Assembly (NCBI GenBank): GCA_963965975.1
Contig: OZ014412.1
Location: 2,544,501-2,608,500, forward strand
Length of the DNA stretch: 64,000 bases
Direction: 5' to 3'
Origin: Xestospongia bergquistia
Taxonomy: Eukaryota; Porifera; Demospongiae; Haplosclerida; Petrosiidae
The position numbers were made by a program, and so were the translations under genes. A model generated the notes under the pieces. It was not told where the DNA came from, made no database searches, and worked only from the letters and a program-made list of their open reading frames with translations. Position 1 is the stretch's first letter. Each line of letters starts with the position of its first letter. This document shows, piece by piece, positions 15,501 through 26,390 of this stretch.

Positions 15501-16639
15501 ATAAACAGTGATACAGAGATACATTACATGTTAATACATTCCATGCAAGTATTAACATAAAGTGATGTCACAAGCTATTTGACTGCAAGAATAAATCGAT
15601 TTGATATAAAGTGAGTTGTACACACTTAATCCTATTGACTATAGATTACATCGCTAAATCTACTTAATGATCTTTCCCATATAGTCCAATGATGACATAA
15701 TCATCTCTTTTCATGTAAGTCCAATCAAAAGGACTTGTTATGAATAAAGTGTCCACTTGTCATGGCTTCAAGGTTGATACAAATGATGGGTGTGTAAACC
15801 ACAATAAATGGTTTCTTTCTCCTCTTTACAGACTATTACAGCAGTGTCTCTTGTGTGACAACTGTACCATTAAAATTGACTTTTAAATTCAGAAGATTGA
15901 TTGGTGTCCTTGAGCTCCAATAAAATCTCACACCTTATAAGTAAGAGTGACACAACCACTTAAATCTTTTGATGTCTGGAAGTTCAAAGGGATCCTAATC
16001 ATAGCAAGTATGCTGTTATTAGTGAAGACTGACTCTACTTAATACTGTCTGGAATGAGGCAAACAAGAGCTGTTATCAAAGAATCAACAGCTGCTAAGAA
16101 GCCAGTAAGAAATTCCTTTTGTGCAACCTCACCTTCTTTCCAGAAGCTCTAGAGAATGCTCTACCAATGGTTGATCATTCGTATATCTACAGCTTCTCCC
16201 ATTATTAGTAAGTGGCTGGTCCTGTGGTTAAAGATAGGAGAAACATATAAAGATCTATTGGGTTTGTCAGTGGTTAATGGTTTATCATTGTTACTATGAT
16301 TGAGTAACAGGTGTGTAGCATTCAGTGGTGAGGGTTCATTGGCACTGAGGACATGTATACACATGTACATATACATGTGTATGAAGCATTAGTTATGAGG
16401 TTATGTTGTGATAGTTATAATTCAAAGTACTTGATGAGGTTTTAGACTCACCTGTTACACATTATTTACATAATATTAACATATAGTAGATATACTGGGA
16501 GAGAAATATGAGGTCATGGCAATAGTAAAGGAAGTTGGTATACAACTGGCACTATCTTGGAATAATAAAATCTATATTAATTAATAAGTGATAGACTAAT
16601 GAATAACAATACTTACCACAAGGACTTAGTGATAAACAT

Positions 16640-17235
16640 CATTAGGTTCAGTACTTTCCACAATGGGCTAGGAAGCCTAGGATAGCTACCATTAGTAAGC
16701 TCTAGACTATGAACATACCATGGTGACCTAGGATAGTTACCATTAGTAAGCTCTCCACTAGTGAACATACCATGGTAACCTAGGATAGCTACCATTAGTA
16801 AACCCTAGATTAGTGAACGTCAGTACTTACCACAAAAACCTAAAGCTACACTAATGAACATCATTTGATTCAGCACTTTCCACAATAGGCTAGGAAGCCT
16901 AGGATAGCTACCATTAGTAAGCTCTAGACTAGTGAACGTCAGTACTTGCCACAAAAACCTAAAGCTATACTAATGAATATTCAGCACTTCCCACAATGGG
17001 CTAGGAAGCCTAGGATAGCTACCATTAGTAAGGTCTAGACTAGTGAATGTCAGTACTTGCCACAAAAACCTAAAGCTATACTAATGAATATTCAGCACTT
17101 CCCACAATGGGCTAGGAAGCCTAGGATAGCTACCATTAGTAAGGTCTAGACTAGTGAACATAACATAGTGACCTAGGAACTAGGATAGCTACCATTAATA
17201 AGATAGCTATCAATAGTAAGTTATATACCATTGAA
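16640..17235. repeat. 111-bp higher-order tandem repeat (family also in GSK3 intron)
   Basis: CTAGGATAGCTACCATTAGT followed by AAG.TCTAGACTAGTGAA.. recurs about seven times. The last two full units, starting at 16,980 and 17,091, are almost identical and give a 111-bp period. The same core, reverse-complemented, forms the tandem repeat at 34,062-34,400. Short reading frames here are repeat artefacts. Confidence 0.85.
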
Positions 17236-17444
17236 CATCAGTACATTATATAAATCCTTCAGACAGCTCTCATTATAAGTGGGAGACAACTACAATCAAA
17301 TGATATTGTTTGCATAATATCACAAAAAATACTACAGTTACTATTATTGTAATATTTAACAGCTGGTGTGATTAAAAATATTAATTAGTTTATTAATAAT
17401 AACACAATCAACTCATACTTCAGATAACTTCATTTTAAACTTAC

Positions 17445-17871
17445 AAGAGATGGTTGGCATGGCAACTCTTTCTTTTTTTCTCTCCACCAGAATTCTTCTT
17501 TAGGAGTTTGAGGTCGTCTGTCTCGTCTTGTGGGTGGGGCAGTACGAAATCTATGAATGTATCTAGCTAGAGTGGGTTGCTCAGTTTCCATGGATATGAC
17601 ATTTCTGGGTGTGGTTTCTAATATGAGATTGGGCCATGATTCATCATATGAACTAGTAGAGTCAAATGATTTGTTTGGATGAGATTTGGTGGGTGTGGCT
17701 GGAGAAAGTTTTGGAGTTATACTAGAAGCAGGTGGGAGGAGCATTGAAGGATCGTTAAACATTAGATATTGAGGAGTTGAACAAAGTGGAGAGTCACTAA
17801 CAAAAAGATAACAATAATTCATTTATAATACTTCAATAAACTCACTTTGACTCTAAAGAAAGTGAGGCCAT
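17445..17871 (-). CDS. Pro/Ser-rich protein, N-terminal exons (PROSER3-like?)
   Basis: Exon 1 (17871-17846) encodes MASLSLES and splices through a 49-bp intron to exon 2 (17796-17445), giving 126 codons ending in phase 0 at a GTAAG donor. The peptide is Ser/Pro/Thr-rich and contains a conserved-looking block, LARYIHRFRTAPPTRRDRR then TPKEEFWWREKKKE. A YI.RFR..PPT.R..R block with EFWW resembles the PROSER3 (C19orf55) family, whose function is poorly known; this is from memory and needs a profile search. The ATG was chosen because it is the first in-frame one after the divergent promoter and gives a clean splice. The gene probably continues to 13,750 or beyond. Confidence 0.6.
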
Positions 17872-17930
17872 CTTTTTTCAGTTTCCCGCGATAGCTTTCC
17901 TATACTGAGCATGCTCAGTAGATCTGAAGC
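17872..17930. promoter_or_regulatory. 59-bp bidirectional promoter with 18-bp palindrome and E2F-like site
   Basis: The two ATGs (17,871 on minus, 17,931 on plus) are separated by only 59 bp. At 17,903-17,920 there is a perfect palindrome, TACTGAGCATGCTCAGTA. At 17,882-17,889 TTTCCCGC matches the E2F consensus TTTSSCGC. The palindrome centre TGAGCATGCTCA has the half-site spacing of an NRF1-type site (TGCGCATGCGCA) but with altered bases. Both genes must have very short 5' leaders. Regulatory function is inferred. Confidence 0.7.
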
Positions 17931-18456
17931 ATGGCTGCAAAAAAATCTAGTGCAACTAAAGGACCAGAACAAAACGAAGCAGTTATTATCAATACGTTTC
18001 AACAGATGAGAAGAGACCAAAGAAAGATGATTAGTAAAATATCAGAGTTAGAAAATGATAAAAACGAACACCGGTAAGTTTTAATAAATTTTAAGCCACA
18101 CCCACTTAATTACTACAGGATAGTCATTCAAACTCTAAAAGATGCATCTCCAGATAGGAGATGTTTCAGATGTGTGGGTGGAGTTTTGATTGAGAGAACA
18201 GTCAAAGATGTCCTTCCATCGTTAGAAGATCATTTTGAACAAGTAGGTGTGGTTAACATTGACTCCTCCTATCATTTTGTTTTAGCTATCAATAGCAATT
18301 GAGAAATTGAAAGAACAAATCGAAGAGAAAGGGAGAGAACTGACTGCTTATAGAGAGAAGCATAATATACGTTTCCGTGGTGAAGTTGAGACTGAGAAAA
18401 AGTCCGAAGACTCAAAAGATAGCAGTGAATCAAGTCAAGGGATTCTAGTGACATAA
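17931..18456 (+). CDS. PFDN2: Prefoldin subunit 2
   Basis: A beta-type prefoldin subunit of the hexameric cytosolic co-chaperone that hands unfolded actin and tubulin to CCT/TRiC. Three exons, 17931-18073, 18119-18242 and 18286-18456, with introns of only 45 and 43 bp, give 145 residues, close to the usual length (about 154 in human). The two coiled-coil arms are clear: FQQMRRDQRKMISKISELEN at the N-terminus and IEKLKEQIEEKGRELTAYRE then KHNIRF at the C-terminus. They flank the beta-hairpin core CFRCVGGVLIERTVKDVLP, which matches animal PFDN2. The gene is transcribed divergently from the Pro/Ser-rich gene and converges on the CCDC191-like gene, with only 47 bp between the two stop codons. Confidence 0.97.
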
Positions 18457-18503
18457 CTAATAATACAATATAATGATGTAATAATGATGTAATTATGTAT
18501 ATA

Positions 18504-21500
18504 TTATGTATTCATTTCTTCTTCTGTTCTTAATGACATGGGTTGATAATCTGGTAACCATAGTGATACTTTACGTCTCAACTCAGCTCTTCTTAGCTCT
18601 TTCTTCTTATCCTCAAGGGACAAAGGAACATATCCTCGCCAGCATTTGAAAATGACACACAACAAATGACTATAAATGAACAGGTATAAAGAACAATGTA
18701 TTATATTTTAATAACTAGATTATAACTAACTTGGTTATTACTAGACACTACATGTCACTCAAAACCAACCAGCTGTTATATTTCCACTTACTTCTCATAT
18801 TGTTTTCTTGCTCTCCGTTCTTTTTCCCAATAAATAATTCTTTCTTCTCTCGTTACTCTCTCCCATCCTCTAAACACTTTATGTAAAAGAAGTAACTTTT
18901 GTTGTTTTGAGGCATAGCACAGCAGCTCATATTGATATTTCATGTACTAATAAAAAGAGTAAAACCCTGTTATTTTAGCATTATAATTAACTTACCTCTC
19001 TCCAAGCATTAAACGTGTGTAATAGCAGTTTTTGACACACAAATCTTTTCACTTTAGTCTCCCTCACTCGCTCTATCTCCTTCACTCTCCCACTCCACAC
19101 ACCCCACGCAGTCACCTTTAGATATCGATCATGAGACAACACTGCTAACTGCCACGCCTCCTTCATATTAGCAGTAAATGCCCGCCATGGTTTAATCCCC
19201 CAGTGACAAAGGAGATATCTCTGATAGTGAACTTGAGCTTTTTGGGTCAGAGCAGCTAAATATTCAAGTCTAGCTTGTCTCTCTCTCTCTCTTTCTTGAG
19301 CAAGTCGCTTTTCTTCTTTTCTCTTTTGGATTTCAACAGCCTTTGCTTCTCTCTCTTCTTTTTTCTTCTGTTCTTCTTCAACTTCTAACTGTTTCTATAA
19401 TACATTTAATAATACATAGAATTAGGAGACATTGTATGTACCAGACGTTCTTGTTCCTTTTTCATTTTTCTTTCCTCTCGTGCTAATTTTCTTTGAGCTA
19501 TTAAAGCTGTTCTTTCTTCCATACCTATAATATAATGACATTGTCATAGAGTTGATGACTAATAGCAATACCTTTTAGTATAACAGGTCTAGTGAGTTTG
19601 GTAACTGGTTTTTCTGGTAACTCTTTCGTGTATTCAAGACCAGACTGTCCATTAACAGAGTGGTCACTGACAGTCACTGATATATTGGTAATTTCATTAT
19701 TATTTACAGATGTATTAATATTAGTAAATTGATCCTCATTAATTGAGGTATCAATTAACTTGTCCTCAGTTGCAGGAACATTGGTTAACTGTATAGCAGA
19801 ACTCTCTTTAGCATAATCTCCTTTAAATGAGCTTTCATTAACACAATGACTATTGTTCAAGTTCTTTGATGCTTGCCTAGATCCTGTTCTTAATAACATA
19901 TCCTATTAATAAAAAAAACTTGAAATACATTGTAATGACATGTTACATTCTTACAACATGTGAGCGAGCAGTTGACCACACCCCTTTAGAATGAAGTCTG
20001 ATGTTTGATCCCTTATCTGTTTGTATAGCTATCTCTTTCTTTTGTTTAGTTGTCTCTTTCTTTTCAATCTTTTCTTCTTGTTTGTCTGGAAGTCTTCTTT
20101 CTTTCTCTGTAATAGCTTGTAAGAAAGAAATGAGTCGTTCTTTATGTCTGTGTTCATTGTGAAGATTAGCGGCTATGACCACACCCCTCCAAGCTGTAAA
20201 GCATCTCCTTATAAGGCATGTTCTGTGATGATAATGTGCAATTGATAGTTGCCTAGAGAGAGAGAGAGAGAGAGTCAGACATCACAGACATCTTACTTAC
20301 CTTCTTTCTTTCCTTAAACGTTCAGCATCTTCCAGAGCTAATCTCTTTGCTTGACTCTCTTTAACCACACCCCTCCAAGCTCTCCAACATCTGAGAAGAA
20401 GTCGCCAGTTCCCTATCACTTCAGCTCTCTTTGCCACAGCAATATATTGTTGTACCAGAGCTTGCCAGGAAAAGAAACAACGGTGCAGTAACTATAAACA
20501 ACAACATTGTTTTATGTCATGATATATCATGTCATACAGTAGTATGTAATATACCCATTGGAGAGTGATAGGAACACTTAGTGACTAGACTAGGGGCCAT
20601 AACCTGTAACTTTTACCATATAAATGGCTATAAGGCTTGTGTATTTGATATTACAATTATAATATTAAGGAAGACTATAATATAATAAGTAGGTTTATGA
20701 TCAAGTACCTGGAGATTGGCTTTAGTTTCTTGTGCCTCAGCCTCAACTAACTGTTTTAATAAAGTCATCTTTGTGATGTGACGTGATGTATCATCTCTCT
20801 TAGAGAGTTGTTTGTCTTGTGTAAATTTAGTATCTTCTTTAAAACTAGAGACTTCTTCTTTCTCAGTCTCACTGTCCAGTACTTGTTTTACAATTCTAAA
20901 AGGAAATATCTAGTTTTAAATTACTAAAGTCTTTATCACTACTGTTATATTGTCATGTAACTCAATTTGAATAGTCTCAGCTCATATATTACAATCTCAT
21001 GCTCTGTTATTCTTATTATTTCAATCTCATGCTCTCGTGTTCCTGTTATTCCAGTCTCATACTTTCATTTTTCCATACCTCTCTCTTTCTTTCTGTTCCT
21101 GTACCTGACGTCTAATAGCTATCATCTGACGTCGTATTTCTAACTCCTCCCTTTTCTCTTTGGCTCTCTTCTGTTCTTCCTCTTTCTTTATCATAAGACG
21201 AGCCCTCTGATGTATATCATATTTTCGTTGTTCTTCTTTTAATGCTGACTTATGAGCACGATCTCTATCATGACGCCGTCTCTGAACTTCTTTGTGTCTC
21301 ATTTCCATTGTTATTAAAGGGTTGTCTCCTTTCCTTTCCCTTACAGTTTCTGATACATTAATTTTTGTGTCTAATAATCCTTTTAAAACAATGTTCACAT
21401 TGTCTCTCACTTGTCCATTGTCCCATTCTAACTTAGTTATATAATCAGTATCATGTCTTTCAAGTTCCGAGCAGGTATTATGTGAAGATAAGTGGTGGGT

Positions 21501-21780
21501 GTGGTCTTTGGGGTCGTTTAATTCAAGTATTGAAGGTTTCACTATGTCTTTTGTCCTTTTATTAAATGTATTATAAGTGATTGGGTTCCCATGGCAACTG
21601 TGAAGTTCAGTGATAGGATTGAAAATGGGTGTGGTCAATGTCTCTTGTTGTATCTGTGCTAGCCAGGTTTCCACTAAAGCAGAAGCTAATAAAAGAAATA
21701 TATTATTAACAGTAAATATTGCAGATCCTACCTTCTGTTAGCGATGAGTTCTCTTGTAAATGGAGACCATTACGTTTCAT
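18504..21780 (-). CDS. CCDC191: Coiled-coil protein with Trp-rich helical repeats, CCDC191-like
   Basis: Ten exons are phase-consistent: 21780-21732, 21685-21079, 20895-20709, 20491-20301, 20252-19955, 19902-19572, 19524-19442, 19394-18996, 18946-18792 and 18669-18504, giving 821 residues. The N-terminal third has a long Arg/Glu-rich coiled coil. The middle and end carry repeated Trp-centred helices, such as LLHRCFFSWQALVQQ, LLLRCWRAWRGVV, CLIRRCFTAWRGVV, YQRYLLCHWGIKPWRAF, LLLHTFNAWRE and LLHKVFRGWERV, before a terminal RRAELRRKVSLWLPDYQ. The IKPWRAF segment and the LRRKV..WLPDYQ end resemble vertebrate CCDC191 from memory; the repeats also recall Sfi1-type centrosomal repeats. A role at centrosome or cilium is inference only. 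Exon 5 is preceded by a CT tract that supplies its acceptor. Confidence 0.75.
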
Positions 21781-22925
21781 AATTCCCGCCACACTGACTA
21801 CTGACTCAGTAAATGTCCGCATAACATCGCAGTCTGCAGCAGAACGGTATCCAAATTTTTAACCCTTCTTGTCAAGTTTTTATTGCAAGCTTCGTGCTGT
21901 GAATTGATTTTCTTATGTTTGTCTGGAAGAACAAAAGGGACTGTTATAAAGTTAGATAGAAGGAACAAAAGATAATGAAGAAGAGTGTTTAGGTAAAGAT
22001 TTTTATTTTTTGTAACATAAAATAGGGACATAATGATATTTACATTATTAATATGAAATGAACACAATTAAAAAATATTTTGGCACAAGCAGACAACTAT
22101 ACTATTTATTTCACAAATTATGCCTCTTGTATTATAAACTTACTAGGTGAATGGAAAGAGTTTTATTAACATTGAACATTGCAATGGTGTCCAAGAGTTA
22201 AGAGCTGTCAAATCAATGACCACACTTATTATTGAAAGAAAGAGCCTCAAGTAAGTCACTAACACATGTACCTGTATTAATACCATATTTTAAAGCATAT
22301 TGAACCTGAAGAATATCAGTAGAAGTGTTGTCTAATAGTTTACAAGATGAGAGCTACAATCATTTACATCTACTGAAGAGAGATAAGATGAAGTCCACCT
22401 CTCTCTCCATCTCTCCCTCCAGAAGAGAGTTGACCCCTGTCCCTCGTTGTGACTGATAATATAGATTTATTATATCCAAACTTGTTTAACAGGTATTTTT
22501 AACTTTTTACTTATAACTTATTATTTACCTGGTTTCTCTTGATGTACTATAATATTACATTGCACTTTTTTTAAAAGCTTAAAGTTATGCCACCACTTCT
22601 TATAAAATTGAGACATAAAATTATGAATGTCCATTTTTGTATTAACTGTTATATAAACAGTCTTAGGTTGACCCTATATAATTAGCTAATAATAGCTACA
22701 ACAAGGTAAGTCAACAGCCATTAGCTGGAGAAAATTATACAAAGTTTGCTTAAGTAGGACTAGTTTTATTCGTGACCCTTAAAAGTATAGTTTTAATTAG
22801 TTCATCGATGCTATAGCAATCATATTCAGTTATCGTTAATGAGATTCATAAGCGTACACAGTGCAGCCCCACAAGAGCATGAAGACAAAATCTGCAGTAC
22901 ATATAAAAGAAAATGAAAACCACCT
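21781..22925. other. Intergenic, no gene seen
   Basis: This is the 5' flank of the CCDC191-like gene followed by AT-rich DNA. A minus-strand 89-codon frame at 21,798-22,067 has low-complexity hydrophobic content, no motif and no splice context. CCCGCC next to the ATG at 21,780 is a GC-rich promoter-like patch. Nothing else is supported. Confidence 0.5.
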
Positions 22926-23292
22926 TGGATAGGTTGTGTTGTGGGCCAGCGTTCTGCAATGCATCAGACCTCTGAGATGGTTACCAGCATACTCTACGGA
23001 GTATCCGAAAGGCCGACTAGGATAGGGCTGGTAGTCTCCCTTTAAACGAGATGAGGCTGGTGTATTTGTGGTTCCCGGTTCCTGAATGCGACATTCCCTA
23101 AGAGCTGGAATCCCGTACGGCTGGTTTTAAGTTAGGGCGATGCTCCAGCCAGGATTACCTCGCGAAGACGAGGGTTACCAAGCCAGGTGGCGGTCCCAGC
23201 TAGCAATAGCAGGGAATCCTGGAGCCTAAGTGGAAGCCTGAGTGGGTGAGCGAGTAGGAATCGTTTGGGCAACACAACATGTTTTTTTTTTT
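22926..23292 (+). mobile_element. SINE-like element, longest copy, T-rich tail
   Basis: A GC-richer block of about 365 bp ends in TTTGGGCAACACAACATG followed by 12 T. Its 3' half is shared with the downstream copies at 23,571, 23,860, 24,114 and 24,213. The head contains nested self-complementary segments: ACCAGC/GCTGGT outside ATACTC/GAGTAT near 22,982-23,032. No coding potential is seen. Internal pol III A and B boxes could not be assigned convincingly, so the origin (tRNA, 5S or other) is open. Confidence 0.65.
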
Positions 23293-23570
23293 ATTTAATG
23301 AATCTTGACTTTATTATTTAAACTACGAGAATGTCAGCCAATCCAAAGTAAAGTTAATGTTGTTGCTAAAAGTCAAAATTAAAGGACATATTGGAAGTTC
23401 CTTTAATTTCAGTTCAACATAACACTAAGTCACTAACTATAATAGATATTTGGTGACAACATCCATGATGTCTCACTGACTGAAGATCTCCTTGTACTAT
23501 CATCACAATATTGTCAATATTATAGTTTTCAATGGATCCTGGATAATAGGTTCCACCATTGAGTCAGTAC

Positions 23571-23660
23571 ATAGCAGGGAATCCTGGGGCCTAAGTGGAA
23601 GCCTGAGTGGGTGAGCGAGTAGAAATCATTTGGGCAACACACAAGGGTTTTTTTTTGTTT
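23571..23660 (+). mobile_element. SINE-like element, 3' fragment
   Basis: AGCAGGGAATCCTGGGGCCT then AAGTGGAAGCCTGAGTGGGT and TTTGGGCAACACACAAGGG, followed by a T-rich tail, is nearly identical to the 3' end of the element ending at 23,292. Only the last 90 bp or so is present. Confidence 0.7.
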
Positions 23661-23859
23661 TTGTTTTTTTTTAATTTCATCAATCTTAATAAAATTACTG
23701 TGAAGGATTGTCAGTAAAACTAGTCAGTCTGATATTGAGAATCTAATTTAAAAAATTAAGACATGATTTAAAAAATTAAGACATGATTTTAAAAATACAA
23801 TGGAAGTCCAGTGTGCTTGAAGTCTCGGTTCTACTGACAATGACTTCCATTATCTCCAA

Positions 23860-24013
23860 ACCCAGTACAGCTGGTTTGAAGTGAAGATTAATGCTCGAGT
23901 TACTATTAACTTGCCTTCAGACCATACTTACTATGCCTAATGGCAGTCCTAGCTAGCAGAGAATCCTGGTCAGTCAGTAGGATCGTATGTGCAACATGAC
24001 ATGTTTTTTTGTT
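23860..24013 (+). mobile_element. SINE-like element, diverged copy
   Basis: A degraded version has ACAGCTGGTTTGAAGT, GGCAGTCCTAGCTAGCAGAG, AATCCTGG, GGATCGTATGTGCAACATGA and CATGTTTTTTTG in the same order as the longer copies, with internal deletions. Confidence 0.6.
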
Positions 24014-24113
24014 TTGTTTTTTAAAATAATTCTATTTAATTATAAATAAATGTATCTAATTATCTATTATAAATCTGTTTTAAAACTATTAAAGAATACT
24101 TAGTAAGAAAGTT

Positions 24114-24160
24114 TAGGAAGTGATAGGATCATATGAGCAACACAGCTACACTTTTTTTAA
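24114..24160 (+). mobile_element. SINE-like element, short 3' fragment
   Basis: AGTGATAGGATCATATGAGC then AACACAGCTACAC and a T tail matches only the extreme 3' end of the family. It is short, so the assignment rests on its position among other copies. Confidence 0.45.
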
Positions 24161-24212
24161 AAAGTAATAAAATATTGAGCTAATGAGTCTAAGACAATTA
24201 ATATTTATAAAG

Positions 24213-24418
24213 TGTGCTGCATAGCGTTGACATTCCTATGAGCTTGAATCTGGTTTGAAGTTAGGGCGAAGTTCCAGCCAGGATTACCTCGTCTTCGGAC
24301 GAGGGTTACCAGGCCAACAGTGCTGGTCCCAGCTAGCAATAGCAGGGAATCCTGGAGCCTAAGTGGAAGCCTGAGTGGGTGAGTAAGGAGGGATCGTTTG
24401 GGCAACACACAAGGTTTT
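24213..24418 (+). mobile_element. SINE-like element with UUCG hairpin
   Basis: A well-preserved 3' two-thirds copy starts near TGTGCTGCATAGCGTTGACA and ends GGGCAACACACAAGGTTTTG. At 24,287-24,304 it contains a perfect hairpin, CCTCGTC-TTCG-GACGAGG. The first copy has the related but weaker CCTCG-CGAAGA-CGAGG. A minus-strand reading frame of 67 codons crossing it is spurious. Confidence 0.7.
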
Positions 24419-24603
24419 GTTAAATTTAAACTATTGGTATTACAAACATGAAACTTTCCATTTCATCAAGCTCCTATTGATTGTATTATATTACATATAG
24501 TTATGTCGGTATAACTCAAAATAAGGTATACAATCACACAGCACTAAAAAATTTACAAAAAAAATGGAAAAATTATTCAACACACATTATAGTAATGTTG
24601 AAG

Positions 24604-25044
24604 TTAATCTTCACCCATTAATTCTATGTCTTTTTTCTTTTCTTCTTCCTTTGGCACTTCAGTATCACGAAGAAAATCCTGCAAAATTACATGTACATCA
24701 AATTACAATATGTATTTATTTTTTACATTATTTACCATGAGTTGTTGGTCACCAATAGTATCCACAATCTCTACTGCATCAAGAGATTGTTCAGATAAAG
24801 TTCTCTCACGAGCTGCCTCCTCTGAGAGGATAGGTTTTTCAACAGATCCTTTTTCTTTATATTCCATCATTTGCTGTTTAAACATATCCTAAAACAACAT
24901 ATATGAGTTGATATAATTTGTACACAACTCACTTCTAATGCCTCTTTCCTGTCTTTATAAGCTTCCTGTTCTAATCTCTCTTGAAGTTGTAATGTGAGTT
25001 CTTTCTCTTTCAAAACATTAGCCTCATACTTTTGTAACTATACA

Positions 25045-25122
<78 letters not shown>

Positions 25123-26043
25123 TGTCCACATGCAATGTAATAGATAAATAATGGACAGACAGAGAGACAGACAGACTAACTCACTTCTCTTTCTTTTTCT
25201 TCTCGATGTCTTTGTAGCTGTAATCGTAGTGAGTGTTTTTTCCTCTCATTGTCTAACTGGTTACCAGTTTTAATACATTCTGCCATACTGTCCTCAACAT
25301 TACGTAGTAACTCTTCAATAGAACTAATCTAATGGATACATAGACATGAACAATGGACACATAAATTTATACAATAGATGAACAGACTACTACTATATGG
25401 ATGAATGGAACAATACAAAGGATGAATAGACAGGTACAATGGATGGATAATTAACAAACAAATGATGTGTTACAGTAAAATGGATATATAAAGAGTAAAA
25501 TGGATCAATAACTTTACTTTTGAATTAGTTTCTTCAACAGTTTTTAAAATTTCAGGTAACGTATTGAGCTCTTCATTAGACATTGTAATGATGTGATGAG
25601 CATTAGACATCAAACTGTACAACTTTTGAAGATATTCATAAGTTTCCTCCATTTTCTCTGATGTCCCAACAATCTCTTGATGGATCTCATTCCATTGATG
25701 CTTAAAATGACTTAATATTTCTGACCCTGCCCCTTCATTGATGTCATAAATTAAATCTGTAACTCCTGGCAACTGTTGCCGTTGACGACGACGCTCCTGA
25801 ATATTTTTGACCTAAAACAAAAATTTAAGTCTTTTATTAAATAATTTAATATTTAAAATAGAAGGCTAAATGGATGCATACATTATTGAATGGACATATA
25901 TTCTTCACACATACTTTGCTTTTAGCATATTGAGAGAATGTCTTGACATCATCTGTTAACAGTCTTATATTGCGATCCTGTTCAGCAACCATTGTAAATA
26001 GTGCATCTTTAAATTTTCCTCTAACTCCTGCTTGTTCTGTCAT
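24604..26043 (-). CDS. DTNBP1: Dysbindin-like coiled-coil protein
   Basis: Dysbindin is a subunit of BLOC-1, which acts in endosome-to-lysosome-related-organelle traffic. Six exons, 26043-25915, 25811-25518, 25328-25185, 25037-24933, 24888-24736 and 24678-24604, are all phase 0 and give 299 residues. The central part is a long helical coiled coil. The C-terminal part, YKDRKEALEDMFKQQMMEYK then LSEQSLDAVEIVDTIGDQQL and MDFL, aligns by eye with dysbindin's ERQKFFEEAFQQDMEQYL and DISDQEALDVFL. The start at 26,043 is the first ATG in the exon; the frame stays open upstream to a plausible acceptor at 26,101-26,102, so a further 5' exon may add residues. Loss of the dysbindin identity would leave a generic coiled-coil protein. 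Confidence 0.7.
25043..25122. repeat. (AAT)n microsatellite in DTNBP1-like intron
   Basis: About 26 AAT units lie within the 147-bp intron between the third and fourth exons, just before the next acceptor. Confidence 0.95.
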
Positions 26044-26390
26044 CTCTAGCTGAGTCCAAATGAGATCACGTGAAGTACTATCATTAAACAAGGGGCTAAC
26101 CTGTTTTTGTTAATTGCCCTGCTTGAAGTTCATTCAGTTTCACAAACGAAAGAAGGTGTGGCTACCGATTGCAAACTGGGCGTGGCTAAACCCTCCACCA
26201 GCTTCGTCAGTAAAACTCTAGGATAACTCCGTATTTATATTTAAGATAAGGTGTCCTCTTTATACTTGGGTACTTGACCTTCAAGTATACGGAGAAAATT
26301 TTAAAATTAATTTTTCCATCGCATTTTCTGTGAAAATTTTAAAACATTTCCGTATATTTTAGTAAATTTATAACCCACGTGCTTTGTACT
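26044..26390. promoter_or_regulatory. Divergent promoter region, DTNBP1-like / RBM7-like
   Basis: The region separates two head-to-head genes. CACGTG E-box cores occur at about 26,067 and 26,376, the latter 10 bp before the plus-strand ATG. GGTGTGGC and GGCGTGGC GC-box-like motifs lie near 26,155-26,175. A possible 5' non-coding exon of the minus-strand gene also lies here. Confidence 0.5.

Noticed and set aside
16131..16190. Candidate extra exon of the Pro/Ser-rich gene between an acceptor at CTGTAG and a GTGAGG donor
   Set aside because: In the phase needed after the phase-0 upstream exon it meets a stop (ATA TAC GAA TGA); not supportable without transcripts.
21798..22067. 89-codon minus-strand frame upstream of the CCDC191-like gene
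   Set aside because: Low-complexity, starts in AT-rich intergenic DNA, and does not splice in frame into the neighbouring gene.
22982..23060. tRNA or self-cleaving ribozyme at the head of the longest SINE-like copy
   Set aside because: Nested stems are visible, but there is no cloverleaf, no convincing A and B boxes and no hammerhead core (CUGANGA with GAAA).
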